Source: Ctenosaura bakeri
Taxonomy: Eukaryota; Chordata; Lepidosauria; Squamata; Iguanidae
Assembly (NCBI GenBank): GCA_948474755.1
Contig: CAOLHI010001444.1
Span: 310,001-374,000 of the forward strand
Length of the DNA stretch: 64,000 nucleotides
Direction of reading: 5' to 3'
A program made the position numbers and the translations under genes. The notes beneath the pieces are model-generated. The model was given only the letters and a program-made list of their open reading frames with translations, ran no database searches and was not told the DNA's origin. Below are positions 53,113-63,337 of the stretch, in pieces. How positions within the stretch are numbered: the stretch's first letter is position 1; each line of letters begins with the position of its first letter.

Positions 53113-54062
53113 CTTTAATTTGATTCATGCAGAACTTCCAAATGCCACTTTTTTAGACTGCAACTGCCAGAATGCTTTATTGGCAACTATGTTTGAATTA
53201 TACTCCAAAAAAGTAACATCCAAGATCTTATTAGAAGACAAATTTGGTGAGGGGAGGGGTTGTTTGATTTGGGGGGGGAGGTTAAGGTTTTGTTTTTGTT
53301 TTTTTAGTTTTTAGTTTTTACTCGTTTGTTTGCTTGCTATCAAGGGCTATTTTTCCCTTTGCATGATCTGGGGATGGGGAATACAACTGCTATGGGTAGG
53401 GTCAAAAAGTGGCCCTCCTGCTCTCTGCCAATCCCCTTTCTCCTTTCTGCTCTTTCTCTTTTCCCAGCCAACAACCTTTACATGAAGGGTCCCTCTTGTC
53501 AGAGATTTGAACATAATTTTTCACTGCGGGTTTTTAAAAGTAGACTTAAGAGCTTTACACCGTCCTGAGTCCATATGTTGCCCACCTTTGCCTTATATGA
53601 TCTGGCCCAAATTCCTGACACACCTTTATAATCTCTGGGTGTTATTAGCTGACTTTCAAAAGGCCAAAGACTGATTGGAGCATTTGCTGAGCAATATGTC
53701 CTGAGAAGCTATGTTGACTTGCTGAGTGCTTCTGGGTGCCCCTATGCATAGCTTTATGGCCTACATGTTTTCAAAGTTCTCGTGGTTCCCATGGTTCTCC
53801 AAGTGGCAGAAACATTCAGCCTCTTGCAGGGCTGTCACTTTTTAGAAGAAAAAAAAAGTTTACACCATCATTATTTAATCTAACAAATAAACAGAGATCC
53901 AATAATAAATACCCAGCCAACCTTCTCTGCAGTGCAGACAATAGAATCGCATGCTTTCTGTAGCTTAGTGTTAACTTGGTGATCATAGGGTTTTATGACT
54001 TCTCTTTTTGGACATTTTATGAAGCAGGTATTCCAGAGGTTACAGAGAAGTAGTATAGATAT
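53113..54062. other. Unique spacer
   Basis: About 950 bp with G- and T-rich runs near 53270-53330. No gene. Confidence 0.5.
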
Positions 54063-54065
54063 AGA

Positions 54066-54269
54066 GGCCATTTCTGCACTACACTGTTATAATGATATTG
54101 TTCCACTTCCGACAACCTGTGGAATCCTGGGGTTTGCAGTTTAGGGAGGGTCATTTAGAATTCTCAGCCAGTGAGCTCTTTGGCCTCAGGAAACTACAAA
54201 AGTCCCAGAATTCCACAGGATGTTGGAAGTGGAATAATAGCACTATCACAGTGTACTGCGGAAATGGCC
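54066..54269 (-). mobile_element. Family A full-length copy A27 with exact target duplication
   Basis: 204 bp, flanked by AGA at 54063-54065 and 54270-54272; reverse centre TCTCAGCCAGTGAGCTCTTT GG. Confidence 0.92.
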
Positions 54270-54309
54270 AGAGGCTAAGCAGGCAAGCTTCTAGATCGGC
54301 TTTTCCAGA

Positions 54310-54531
54310 CCTGGTGCCTTCAAATTACCTGTCAGCTTGGGCGATCCCGTGAATTTCATGGAGTTTTCTTAGACAAGGAATATTTGGAGGTTCTTTTGCC
54401 TGTTCCTTCCTCTCAAATAGAGCCTTAAAGCACTTGGTATTTGTTGGCAGTCCCCCATCTGAGTGCTATCTGGAGCCAACCCTGCTTATTTACCAAGATC
54501 AGATGGGATCTGATGGTGTTAGGGTATTTTG
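54310..54531 (-). mobile_element. 5S-rRNA-derived SINE, copy D3
   Basis: Body GTGAATTTCATGGAGTTTTC TTAGACAAGGAATATTTGGA GG, then the 5S-like part CAGTCCCCCATCTGAGTGCT ATCTGG, CCCTGCTTATTTACCAAGAT CAGATGGGATCTG. Confidence 0.8.
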
Positions 54532-54534
54532 GCC

Positions 54535-54631
54535 CTTCTAAACCTGGTACCCTCCACATATATTGAGCTACAACTTTCTGAGAGCTGCAGTCCAATACAC
54601 CAGATGGCACGAGGTTGGGGAAGCCTGCTCT
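54535..54631. mobile_element. Family G copy G7
   Basis: CTAAACCTGGTACCCTCCAC, GAGCTACAACTTTCTGAGAG CTGCAGTCCAATACACCAGA, GAGGTTGGGGAAGCCTG. Inverted arms. Confidence 0.65.
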
Positions 54632-55192
54632 AGACAGACAATTCCCTCAAAAGCAAACAACATGCATCAGCAGCAACTCTCTCCTGAGCAGTAAAGATAT
54701 TTCTTTCCAGGTAAGTGCAAAGCACAGACTTCTCTCTCCTTTGCTGGCTACCTTCCACTTGTCAAACTTTTGCCCTCCAGTTTCCAGCCTCAGTAGAAGG
54801 AGTGCAATCAATAGCCAGTAGCCACCAGCCATTAATGCTCACTTCATCTTCAACTGCTCGTCTTTGTTCTTCTTCCATTAACTTCAATTTCATCTTCATC
54901 TTTGATATCTACCCAAAGACAGATTTAACTATTAGTCAGGCAAAAGCTGCTGACATGGGGGTGGGCAGGGGAAGTAACAGTATAGTGATGATAAAGGGTG
55001 GATGTCCTCTAAGGGAGATCAGGGGAAATGCCAGCCAAATCTATATGTACCCCTGCTCCCCTTTTCATGGAAACTAAACAGACAGTTTCCTTTGGAGAGG
55101 TAAGCACAGCAGTTTTCAAGTGTCTTTGTCAAAATGTGTACATTTATAAATTTACAGGCTGGGAAGAATTGTGAGTAACTTTATGTACCTAT
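54632..55192. other. Unique spacer
   Basis: About 560 bp. No gene with a recognisable domain. Confidence 0.5.
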
Positions 55193-55470
55193 AACATTTC
55201 ACAGATTAAAACTAGGACGCTTAGGGCCAAGAGCATCTGAGTGTGGACAAGATATCAAAAGTCATTAACAAGGAAGAACATTCAAGCTTGGAGAGGCTGC
55301 AGCTTATTGCTTTTGCGTAAACCTACTGGGAATGGCAAGACATTCCCCCTCCCTGAGTTAAAGGTGTGCAGGAGGAGACAGAAACTGAGACTTCTTTAAA
55401 GTAATTGAAAAAGTGTGATGTCGGTGGATTAATTAAGGATTAATGCCAAAACAGGACTGTTGGAAGGTGT
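55193..55470 (+). repeat. Unclassified dispersed repeat E, copy E4
   Basis: AACATTTCACAGATTAAAAC TAGGAC, GCATCTGAGTGTGGACAAGA, GTCATTAACAAGGAAGAACA, CCTACTGGGAATGGCAAGA, GATTAATTAAGGATTAATGC CAAAACAGGACTGTTGGAAG G. Same block order as E3 inverted. Confidence 0.65.
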
Positions 55471-55974
55471 GAGTTTAGAAGACATTTCCTGGAGGGAGAG
55501 AGAGAGATGCAACTTTCTCTCTCTCTTTTCCCTCTCTTTCTCTATCTTCCTCACTGCTATATACACACATATTCGCATATATTCTTTTCTTCTGTTAGTT
55601 TTTTGTTGTGTAAACGCATAGGGCTAGACAAACAGTTTTTGTCCCACGCTTAAAGCTTAAGTACTCCACTTCAGGCTGGAAAAGCTGATAGATTTATTTA
55701 CAGTAAGCAGCTCACAAACTTGGAAGGCTTGGACGTATTTGCTATTGTGTGGCTGGGATAGCGCTCACACGTGCTGCTCTTGTGGCATTAAGAATCATGA
55801 CAGCTGCCAAAAACCACACCACTTTTCAGATGTTAACTGCAAGCACTGTTTCCCACAGGCCTGAACTGGGAAATTATATGAAATGGCCTTGTTGAGGTGG
55901 CATTTTTGATCCTTCTTGCCGAGTGTCATCTCCTCTGAGTGGTGTCATCTTTCTAAGTTCTCAAGAAGAAAGAA
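55471..55974. other. Unique spacer
   Basis: CT-rich near 55515-55560. No gene. Confidence 0.5.
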
Positions 55975-56092
55975 AGACTTTCCCATCATCTGCTATCTGA
56001 TACTTTTAACTGGAGACGCTGGGGAGTGAACTAGGGACCTTTGGCATGTAGGCCATGAATTCCACCCCTGAACCACAGTCCCTAAAAGTAGT
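55975..56092 (-). mobile_element. tRNA-headed SINE, copy M3
   Basis: On the minus strand: GGACTGTGGTTCAGGGGTGG AATTCATGGCC (A-box region), CCTAGTTCACTCCCCAGCG (B-box region), CTCCAGTTAAAAGTATCAGA TAGCAG tail. Same family as M1 and M2. Confidence 0.55.
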
Positions 56093-56394
56093 TTCTATAC
56101 CACAAGAGAAATGCAGCAACTACCTCATTGCCATCTTGCTGCATGGCAGGCTCAACATCTGAACATACACAAAAAGAGGAACTTCCCTGGACGTTTCCCA
56201 TCACCTGTATCTTGGACCATTTAAGCAAGTAACGCTAGAAACCTGAGCACTTCTGCATGGACACTGTGTGTATGCAAAGCTCTCTGGGTTATGATCTGTC
56301 CTCACATCACACAGCTTTAGCAGCTGCATAGAACTATGACTTTCCAACAGCATTCTGGAGAGCTCGAGAGGTGCCTTGGAAGCTTAAGATATGG
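56093..56394. other. Unique spacer
   Basis: About 300 bp, nothing recognised. Confidence 0.5.
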
Positions 56395-56566
56395 AAGCTA
56401 TCTTTAAATATTAGAAAGGATGCCATGTAGAAGTTTGAGCAAACTTGTTTTCTACTGGTCCAGAGGACAGAATAAGAACCAATGTATTCTGTTTACAAGG
56501 AAAAAAAATCCACCTAAACATTAGGAAAAACTTCCTAATGGTAAAAGTTGTTCAGCAGTGGGTCCA
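56395..56566 (+). mobile_element. CR1 LINE fragment K7
   Basis: GGATGCCATGTAGAAGTTTG, TTTCTACTGGTCCAGAGGAC, CCACCTAAACATTAGGAAAA ACTTCCTAATGG: CR1 ORF2 C-terminal region, cut on the right by a Bov-B fragment. Confidence 0.8.
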
Positions 56567-56860
56567 AGAGCAACTCAAGACTGAACCCTTACTAGAAGTC
56601 AAAATGAGTGAATTGAGGCTATTGTGCTTTGGACATATTGTGAGATGACACAACTCAGAAAAAAACAGGAAGTTGGAGGCAGTGGGAAAAGGCAAAGACT
56701 CTGTTGCAGGTCGATTGACTCAAATAAAGAAACCACAGCACTACATTTGCAAGACCTGAGTGGAGCTGTCAATGATAACGGCTCTTGGGGGGGGTCCTCT
56801 CATTTATAGGGTCAGCATAAGTCCAGCCGACTTGGAAGCAATTAACAGCAACAAAGGCAT
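56567..56860 (+). mobile_element. Bov-B/RTE LINE 3' end
   Basis: Translations in shifting frames give the RTE C-terminus: LRLLCFGHIVR, then IDSNKETTALHLQDLSGAVN D, then LIYRVS. The end TAGGGTCAGCATAAGTCCAG, GACTTGGAAGCAATTAACAG is the same 3' tail used by the Sauria-type SINEs, so this is a relic of the LINE type that mobilises them. Frameshifted and 5'-truncated. Confidence 0.82.
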
Positions 56861-57640
56861 GCCTACTGTAAAAGGTAACAAATATTGACCGAGAAGAAAG
56901 ACGTTTGGCAGCCACTGCTTGTCACGTAAACATTATCTTCTTCTTCCTTCCCCTCCAAAACTGCATAATAAACAGTGGGCCATGAACAAGGGTGGGGTGG
57001 AAGACATGGGGGTAGAAATGGTTTTGCCTCTTTGTCACTCCTTATTCCTGAATGAATGAACCCATTCACAAGCTTTCAGAGTCATGGAACCGGTTCTGGC
57101 TTGGGAGTATAGCCCCAAGTATAATTCTTAGAGATTTTGTTCTCTCTTTTTTAAAAAAAAAAAAAAACCAATTGAACTGCACCTTTAATAACAGGTAGCT
57201 CTTTGAACAAAGTCCTCTTTCTTTCCTGGCAAGGCAAGAAAAAGGAGGGTTGCTTTTTTTTCCAGCCTAAACAATGAAGGAAGTTGGGCGATGGGAAAAA
57301 TTGCTCTGTTTCTCTTCAGGTACTTACACCTGCACGCTTAAATCCCCCCCCCGTCCCACCCCACTCCTTCCCCCTGGCTACTTAAAGGACCTGCCATGTA
57401 TACTGAGATGGAATGCACTGCGTCTGCCACAACGGCTTCACCTGTGGGGAGCAAGGAGACGTAGTGTGGGAATTCTCCACCCTCCCTGACTCAAAGCCAT
57501 AGGTTATGTCTATCCTGGGGCACAGCCCAAGCACTCGGGTTAATGAATTACACAGGAGTGTGTGTGCGTGTGGGAGAAGGAGACTGGCAGGCAGGCCGTC
57601 TCTTCAGACACACTCACAGACACACACACTGCACAGCAGC
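56861..57640. other. Unique spacer
   Basis: Includes C-rich runs at 57344-57375 and a (CA)n patch near 57605. No gene recognised. Confidence 0.45.
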
Positions 57641-58310
57641 AGCACAAGGGCAGGGTGAGGCTTAGCTTCAGAAGTCAAGTATGCGGAGGCCTTTGACAAA
57701 TTTTATGGTATGCGGTTTATCAGCCACCCGTCTGACAAGGTCTTGCTCAACCTGGTACTCAGAAGTGTGGGAAAAAAACTTTGAAGGAGCGGGCAGCCAG
57801 CGGGCTTAACTCTTTCCTGCCACGGTTCCACCTCAGCAATTTTGTTCTAAGGCTCCCAGACGGTGGTGGTGGCTTTTCTGCTGTGCGTGTAGGTTTGCTG
57901 CTCCTTTTCAGAACGTCTCCAAAATTGCTCACCGAGGCCTTTCCGACTTATAAAAAAAAATCAATAAGAGGGCACATCAAGAACCATTTTAAAAATAAAT
58001 GGAGGCTCCATTTGTAATTAACACAGTCCTATTAGGTACATATAGAAATGCCAAGCAGGATTAGATCAAAGATGTCATCTTCCAGCTAGGGAAATAATAA
58101 GCAGTATATGAATGTGGCGGCCTGCACCCAGAACCTGCCGTCTGTACACAGAGGACTTCTGCTGCGTGAACTTGTTTAATTCATTCTTAACTTGGTGTAC
58201 TTTAGGCGCAGTCACCACATCTCAAGGCAGCAGATTCCTAGAATTGCCCTTCTTAATTTCTCCCTTCAAGGATAGACACAGGAATAGGCCAGGTTAATTT
58301 TTTTAAAGAG
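57641..58310. promoter_or_regulatory. Candidate conserved regulatory block 6
   Basis: About 670 bp free of repeats, with GCGGAGGCCTTTGACAAATT, GGTTTATCAGCCACCCGTCT GACAAGG (57714-57740), TTGTAATTAACACAGTCC (58011) and TTGTTTAATTCATTCTTAAC (58172). Of all stretches here it looks most like deeply conserved non-coding DNA. Inference only. Confidence 0.35.
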
Positions 58311-58576
58311 AGGTTGGTAATCCTAATTTCTCCTTGAAGGGGTTTGACTGCTGCAAAAGTAATGGGGGGGTGTTTCTGGAACCATTAGTAGCCCCCCAAG
58401 GTGGCTTTTGTGACCCTCTACTCCCACAGACTCTCCAGACCACTCTTTTTCTCACCCACAAAAGAGGGAAGTATACTGCTTCCCCTGGAAGTCCCTGGGG
58501 TAGAAGGTCACTTTTCAACATTTTAATGCCTTCTTTAAAAAAAAAAACAGAAGTGAATCTCTGACCAATTCCAGAT
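58311..58576. other. Unique spacer
   Basis: No recognised feature. Confidence 0.5.
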
Positions 58577-58584
58577 ATTGTGGT

Positions 58585-58813
58585 TAGGGCTGCATTATGG
58601 TTTTCGTAGACCCCAGGCACTCTTACATTCGACTCCCCATCTCACCTTGACATACCACTAGAGATGAAAATATGAAATATCTTTATTTTGAAATTTTGTT
58701 TTCCTTCCCAATTCCTGTTTTTAAAAAGGTGTCAATCCTGTTTGTGGAGGCCCTTAAATTCTTGTAGGCCCTAGACACTGTGCCTAAAGTGCCTAATGGA
58801 TAAGTTGGCCCTG
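58585..58813. mobile_element. hAT-like non-autonomous element I with 8-bp target duplication
   Basis: 229 bp. Right terminus reads CAGGGCCAACTTATCCATTA on the minus strand; left terminus TAGGGCTGCATTATGG. Flanks ATTGTGGT (58577-58584) and ATTATGGT (58814-58821) match in 7 of 8 positions, the hAT target length. No transposase frame. Confidence 0.75.
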
Positions 58814-58821
58814 ATTATGGT

Positions 58822-59990
58822 TGTTGTTACTGTTTTGGTAGCCTGTGTGAGTTCTGGCTGCTACCATGGAGCAAATAATTGCCCTCCTGGACCTGATATA
58901 GTTGCCAGCCCTGCTCTAACAATTGCATGGCAGACAAAAAGGTTGGGGTGCAATGTTTTGCAGTGCTACCACTCATCAGCTACAGCCAACTGTGCGTTCC
59001 CAAGACATTTCATGATGTTAGATCAACACAGGTGTGTGGCAGCGTCTTTCTCCTTATGGTTCCACCCAGCAGGTACGCACTCTGCTTGGGCCATCATCAG
59101 AAGGTGTAGCTAATTGTATTGTTAATTGGTGTGCTGTGGGACAGGCTGGTAGCTGCAGGCAAAGCAGGGTGTTGTCTCAGGTCCTGGTGCCATGCCTGCT
59201 ATGGGCTCTGAAGGCCTTGCCTAATAATCCTGCAATTATAGAGGCTGTCTCGTGGCTTCCAGTAGCCGACAACCAGGGTGGAGAAGTTAACCGGAGTTGC
59301 TTAAAGTTGATGAGGCATTTATTGTGCAATGTCTCTGATTCCTTCATGGAATTTTACAGAGGTTCACATGCCATCTGCTTCCCATATGCTCTCAGCATTT
59401 CTTCCATCTTTCTTATCTGACCCCTCCTTCTCCATATGTACAGAACTATTAATAAGCCCCTTATGATTGCTTTCCCCCAGCCCCCTACTCTAAAGAAGCT
59501 ACTGGAGAGAACAGCAATAAAAATACCAGCTGAAAATCCTGGATCACATTACTGTTCATCCAAACATTGCACCCCTTGTGCACATCTGTGTAAAAACAGC
59601 AGCTTTTAAAAGCAGATGCACAGACAAAATTTGCATATAAAACAAAGCATGATGCAATTCCAGCAATGGTGTACACATGACTGAATGCCAGCACCCTGGA
59701 TGCAACATGTAGGGAAAACCCATGAACAATCTGTGCACAAAATTCAGGAAGTGATCATCAGTGATCATCACCAAAAAGCTGGAACAATTTGTTGCTAAAC
59801 ATTTTAATTTTGAGGGATACACCCTTTCCAATAGGACTGTGTTCCTATAAAGAACCTACACCCCTGGTCGAGCCATTCTTGAGAAAAGAGGAAATTTCTG
59901 CATCTGTACATTTGACATCTCAATGGGATATGGCCATAATTAAGAGGAGAAGCCTGCCCTTGCTTCCAGCACCATCCACTGAATACTAGT
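58822..59990. other. Unique spacer of about 1.2 kb
   Basis: Open frames near 58796-59113 and 59034-59420 are short, lack a domain, and the first begins inside element I. A tandem GTGATCATCA x2 lies at 59751-59770. Confidence 0.45.
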
Positions 59991-60115
59991 CTTTGTAGTT
60001 TACTGAGGCCAAAGAGCTCTCTGGCTGAGAATTCTAAATGCCCCTCCCTAAACTGCAAATCACAGGATGTTGAAAGTGGAATCATAGCACTATAACACTG
60101 TAGTGCAGAAAGGCC
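59991..60115 (+). mobile_element. Family A fragment A28 (left tip missing)
   Basis: Starts in the forward centre TTTGTAGTTTACTGAGGCCA AAGAGC, has an inner deletion (CTGCAAATCACAGGATGTTG), and ends GTGCAGAAAGGCC. Confidence 0.82.
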
Positions 60116-60959
60116 CTTAGACTTTTTTAGAGATTGCTTGAAGTCTTACAGAATGTATCCAAAGTTATTATTTTTCTTTCCCTAGCCTCCACTTTTCTTA
60201 TAATATCTATTTTCATGACCAGATCTTTGCTGTTTTAACACACTTTTTAAAACAAAGTAACTGGTGAGGCTGTTCACACACGTTCAGCAAGGGCTTGTGG
60301 TGGTAACTCCCATTTACCTTGCCTTTTGTGGGCAGGCACACATGTCTACAGTAGGATCAGCTACGATAGTATCCCATCCTTTCCCTGCTTTACTGCCTTG
60401 TTTACAGACAATACGGTGCTGTAATCCAGTACTAAAAGTAAGTGTTCCTCCAGCCCACCTTCACCATCTTCCCAGTGCAAATGCAACTTAAAAACTTCCA
60501 GCTAGACAGAGGAGAAGGAGTGCTGGTCAGGCATAAACAGACTTTGTAAAAAGGAACTTCTTCATCAGAAGTTTTATTAAGTGAGATATGGCTCTGTTCC
60601 TTTGAGTAAGGTAGTTCAGCGGGTGCAGCCTTTGAGAAAAAAAAACAGTTCAGCCAACTAAAGGACGAAATTAGTCAGTCTCACTCTGTCTCCTCCTTTT
60701 GTTCTCAAGTGCAACAAAGCTTACACATCCCTGCATTTGCTAACGCTCGTCTCTCACCCTAGGTTTTCTCATCTTTCCATCCGTTGCTTCCCGTGTGGAA
60801 ATGCACAGTACGAGCTTGATGCAATGGGGGAGAGGGACGTGTCTTTTTTAGTTTATGCAACCGCAGAGATGCTGTACTGAAGCAATTTCTGGTGCTATCC
60901 TTAGATCATCTCCTCAACAACAGTGGAAGAAGGCTATTGCCTTCATGTCCTGTTTTTTA
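60116..60959. other. Unique spacer
   Basis: About 840 bp. No feature recognised. Confidence 0.5.
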
Positions 60960-61063
60960 AAGGCTTCCCGTAGGCATCCGGTTGGCTACTGTGGGAAACA
61001 GGATGTCAGGCTAGATGGACCTTTGGTCTGATCTAGCTGGGCTCTTCTCATGTTCTTAACTGT
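60960..61063 (+). mobile_element. CR1/L2-like LINE 3' fragment L2
   Basis: GGCTACTGTGGGAAACAGGA TGTCAGGCTAGATGGACCTT TGGTCTGATC, ending TCTTCTCATGTTCTTAAC. Same tail type as 30608-30690. Confidence 0.75.
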
Positions 61064-61576
61064 GAATGCAGAATGAGAGGCAAGTTCTTTATTAATAATA
61101 AGCATTTCCTTTAATACTGAACTTGGGTGGTCCGGTGCCTATCTGCTGAGAAGCAAAACAGGGCTATTCAAAAATAAAGTAGTAACTTCTGTGTACTCGG
61201 AAAGGCTTCCTGGCCATGCGAAGTATATTAGTTTTGTAAATGTTAATTAAAAAAATAAATACTTCAGTAAACTGTCCATACTCAGTGGCTTCTGGAATCT
61301 ACAGAATATTGAAGGGAATGGATTTGCTGTGTGTTGAGGGTGGAAGAAATGGATATGAAGGAGAGAGATTGTCCTGTTCGATTCTATTTACAGCGTTCTG
61401 GAAGTAGGAGAGATCAGACCTGGAGAGATGTGCACCATGAAGTTGTTTTATTTGATTCATGTTATATGAGGAGCTTTCAGGAATATGAAACAGGGGAAAG
61501 GTTGTCTTTCATTTGTTCCATACCTCCTCTCCAGGAGCTCCTTATAAGTTTTTAGCAGTCAGCATAGTATGTGAGA
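61064..61576. other. Unique spacer
   Basis: About 510 bp. No gene with a recognised domain. Confidence 0.5.
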
Positions 61577-61973
61577 GCTGGCATGATATTGCGGTTTGAG
61601 CTCAGGACTACAGCTCTGGAGACCTGGATTCAATTCCTTGCTCAGTCATACAGTGACAGAGTGTGGGGAGGGGGGTGTGAGGGGCGGAGCTATGCTGTAA
61701 GGGCATGGCCACTGTGGAATGGGCGTGGCTGCAGTGCATGGGGGCATGGCCAGGGTGTGCGGGGGCGTTGGCTACAGGCTGGGACGCCCCCAAAACATTG
61801 CCGCCCAGGGCAAATCGCTCTCATGCCCCCCTGTCCTTATACAGCTGCAGTCATGGAAACCCACTGGGTGACCTTGGGCACGTCACTCACTCTCAGCCCC
61901 AGATTACCCTATGATGGATTCTCCTTAGGGTCTCCATAAATCAGAAGTGACTTGAAGGCACAAAACAACAACG
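61577..61973 (+). mobile_element. Sauria-type SINE S17, interrupted by H2
   Basis: Head GCTGGCATGATATTGCGGTT TGAG, GGATTCAATTCCTTGCTCAG TCAT; after H2 it resumes CATGGAAACCCACTGGGTGA CC and ends CTTGAAGGCACAAAACAACA. Confidence 0.9.
61651..61847 (+). mobile_element. GC-rich hAT-like element H2 with 8-bp target duplication
   Basis: 197 bp from CAGTGACAGAGTG to ATACAGCTG. Flanks CAGTCATA (61643-61650) and CAGTCATG (61848-61855) match 7 of 8 and fit the uninterrupted SINE, so ends are defined exactly. CAG-type termini and an 8-bp duplication are hAT hallmarks. The interior repeats GGGCATGGCC / GGGCGTGGC units. No coding capacity. Confidence 0.85.
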
Positions 61974-62555
61974 GCACAGTATCTGAACCTTCCGGTGCTA
62001 TAGAGCACCACATGGGAAGGCAAGGTTCGGAAGGCAAAAAGGAGGAGAGTTCCTTTTTCCTTCCCCCTTGCAAATTTTGCTCCCCTCCCATGATGATATG
62101 TGAAACATGTCTTAAGTAGCTAAAGTATTCCTGGAGAAACTTTGCAACCTTTTCTTACCTTTCATGTTATTGTTGCAGTTGTTGTCATAGTCATCATCAT
62201 CTTTCTCTCCCTCCTCTTTGGGATTTTTAAGAAATTGTTGCAGTGCAATTTAGGAAATTACTCCTTTACTAATTTTGTTCTTGAACAAAGTAATGAGCTG
62301 CTGCAAAAACATCTTCAAAAAATATGCAGTTTTTGACATATTCTAAACCAAATCTCCTCATAGGTTCTTTTTGTAAAGAAGATCGCATACTGGGCAGCGG
62401 AAACAATATTTTTGCACAAAAAGTGCTGTTTCGTGGACAGAAAACAGTTTTCTGCTCAGAAAACCCCACATGTGAACTAGCACATCGAGATTTCTTGAGT
62501 CTCAGTTTTTGTGCCTATTCTTTCTGATTTTATTTTGGTGATCCATGCACATTTG
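61974..62555. other. Unique spacer
   Basis: About 580 bp, AT-rich; contains repeated GAAAACAGTTTTCTGCTCAG AAAACCCC-type phrases near 62440. No gene. Confidence 0.5.
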
Positions 62556-62890
62556 GGGTGCATTTAGACTGATTGAAAAGTCCCAGTTTTTGTTCCTGTT
62601 ATTTCCAAATTTTATACTGGATTAAAATAAACTGCCTTGCAGACCTGGTATTAAAATTTTCTGATCGTACCAGGAGTTGACAAAAAATAGCCTGGGATAA
62701 ACAAAGCATATGGTTCTCCAAAATAAAACTGGAAAGAACAAAATCTGGGTCTTTCTGGTCTTTTTAATCAGTCTGAATGGTTCTTTTATCGCAGAATATT
62801 TCCTGTCAGGTCAGTTTATTTTAACTCAGTAAAAAAATCAGAAAGACCAGGAACAAAATCTGAGGCTTTTCAGTCATTCTGGATGTACTC
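62556..62890. mobile_element. Long-armed inverted-repeat element J
   Basis: About 335 bp. Left arm blocks GTGCATTTAGACTGATTGAA AAG, TTTTGTTCCTG, TACTGGATTAAAATAAACTG CC appear inverted in the right arm as CAGTTTATTTTAACTCAGTA, CAGGAACAAAATCTGAGGCT TTTCAGTCATTCTGGATGTA C. Arms of about 100 bp with moderate divergence and a loop of about 125 bp. No open frame. Confidence 0.7.
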
Positions 62891-63116
62891 TAAGTCCTGA
62901 AGATTCTTGTGCATCCAAGATACTGCTTGTGAGGTTTTCCCAGCACCAAGAAACATATTTTTGAACATTTCAACATATTTCAGAATATTGTTTTCATCTC
63001 TAGTAAGTGAATCTTTATCAGGAGTACTCCGGACGGCAGCCACCCACTGTCAGGTCCTTTACCAGAACAGTCCTTTCTTTCTTGCCAGTTTTTCATTTTC
63101 TCCTAAGAACCACTTA

Positions 63117-63208
63117 GGCCATTTCCACACTAGACTGTTATAGTGCTATTATTCCACTTTCAACATCCTGTGGAATCCTGGGGTTTGCAGTTTAGGGAGG
63201 GGCCTTTG
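63117..63208. mobile_element. Family A left-half fragment A29
   Basis: GGCCATTTCCACACTAGACT to GCAGTTTAGGGAGGGGCC; the right half is absent. The left flank is TTA. Confidence 0.85.
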
Positions 63209-63337
63209 CTTGATGCTCCAGGCTTATTGGTTGGACTTTGAAGGTTTCTATTCTCTATTACCCCAGTTCAGGGTTCGTTGTGCCTTTGAACTGAAAAATG
63301 AATTTACCATGCTTCATAGCAAGAATGAGAAAAATGT

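Noticed and set aside
58796..59113. A 105-codon frame with a hydrophobic start resembling a signal peptide
   Set aside because: The ATG lies inside the right end of element I, and the rest has no recognisable domain or exon boundary. Judged chance.
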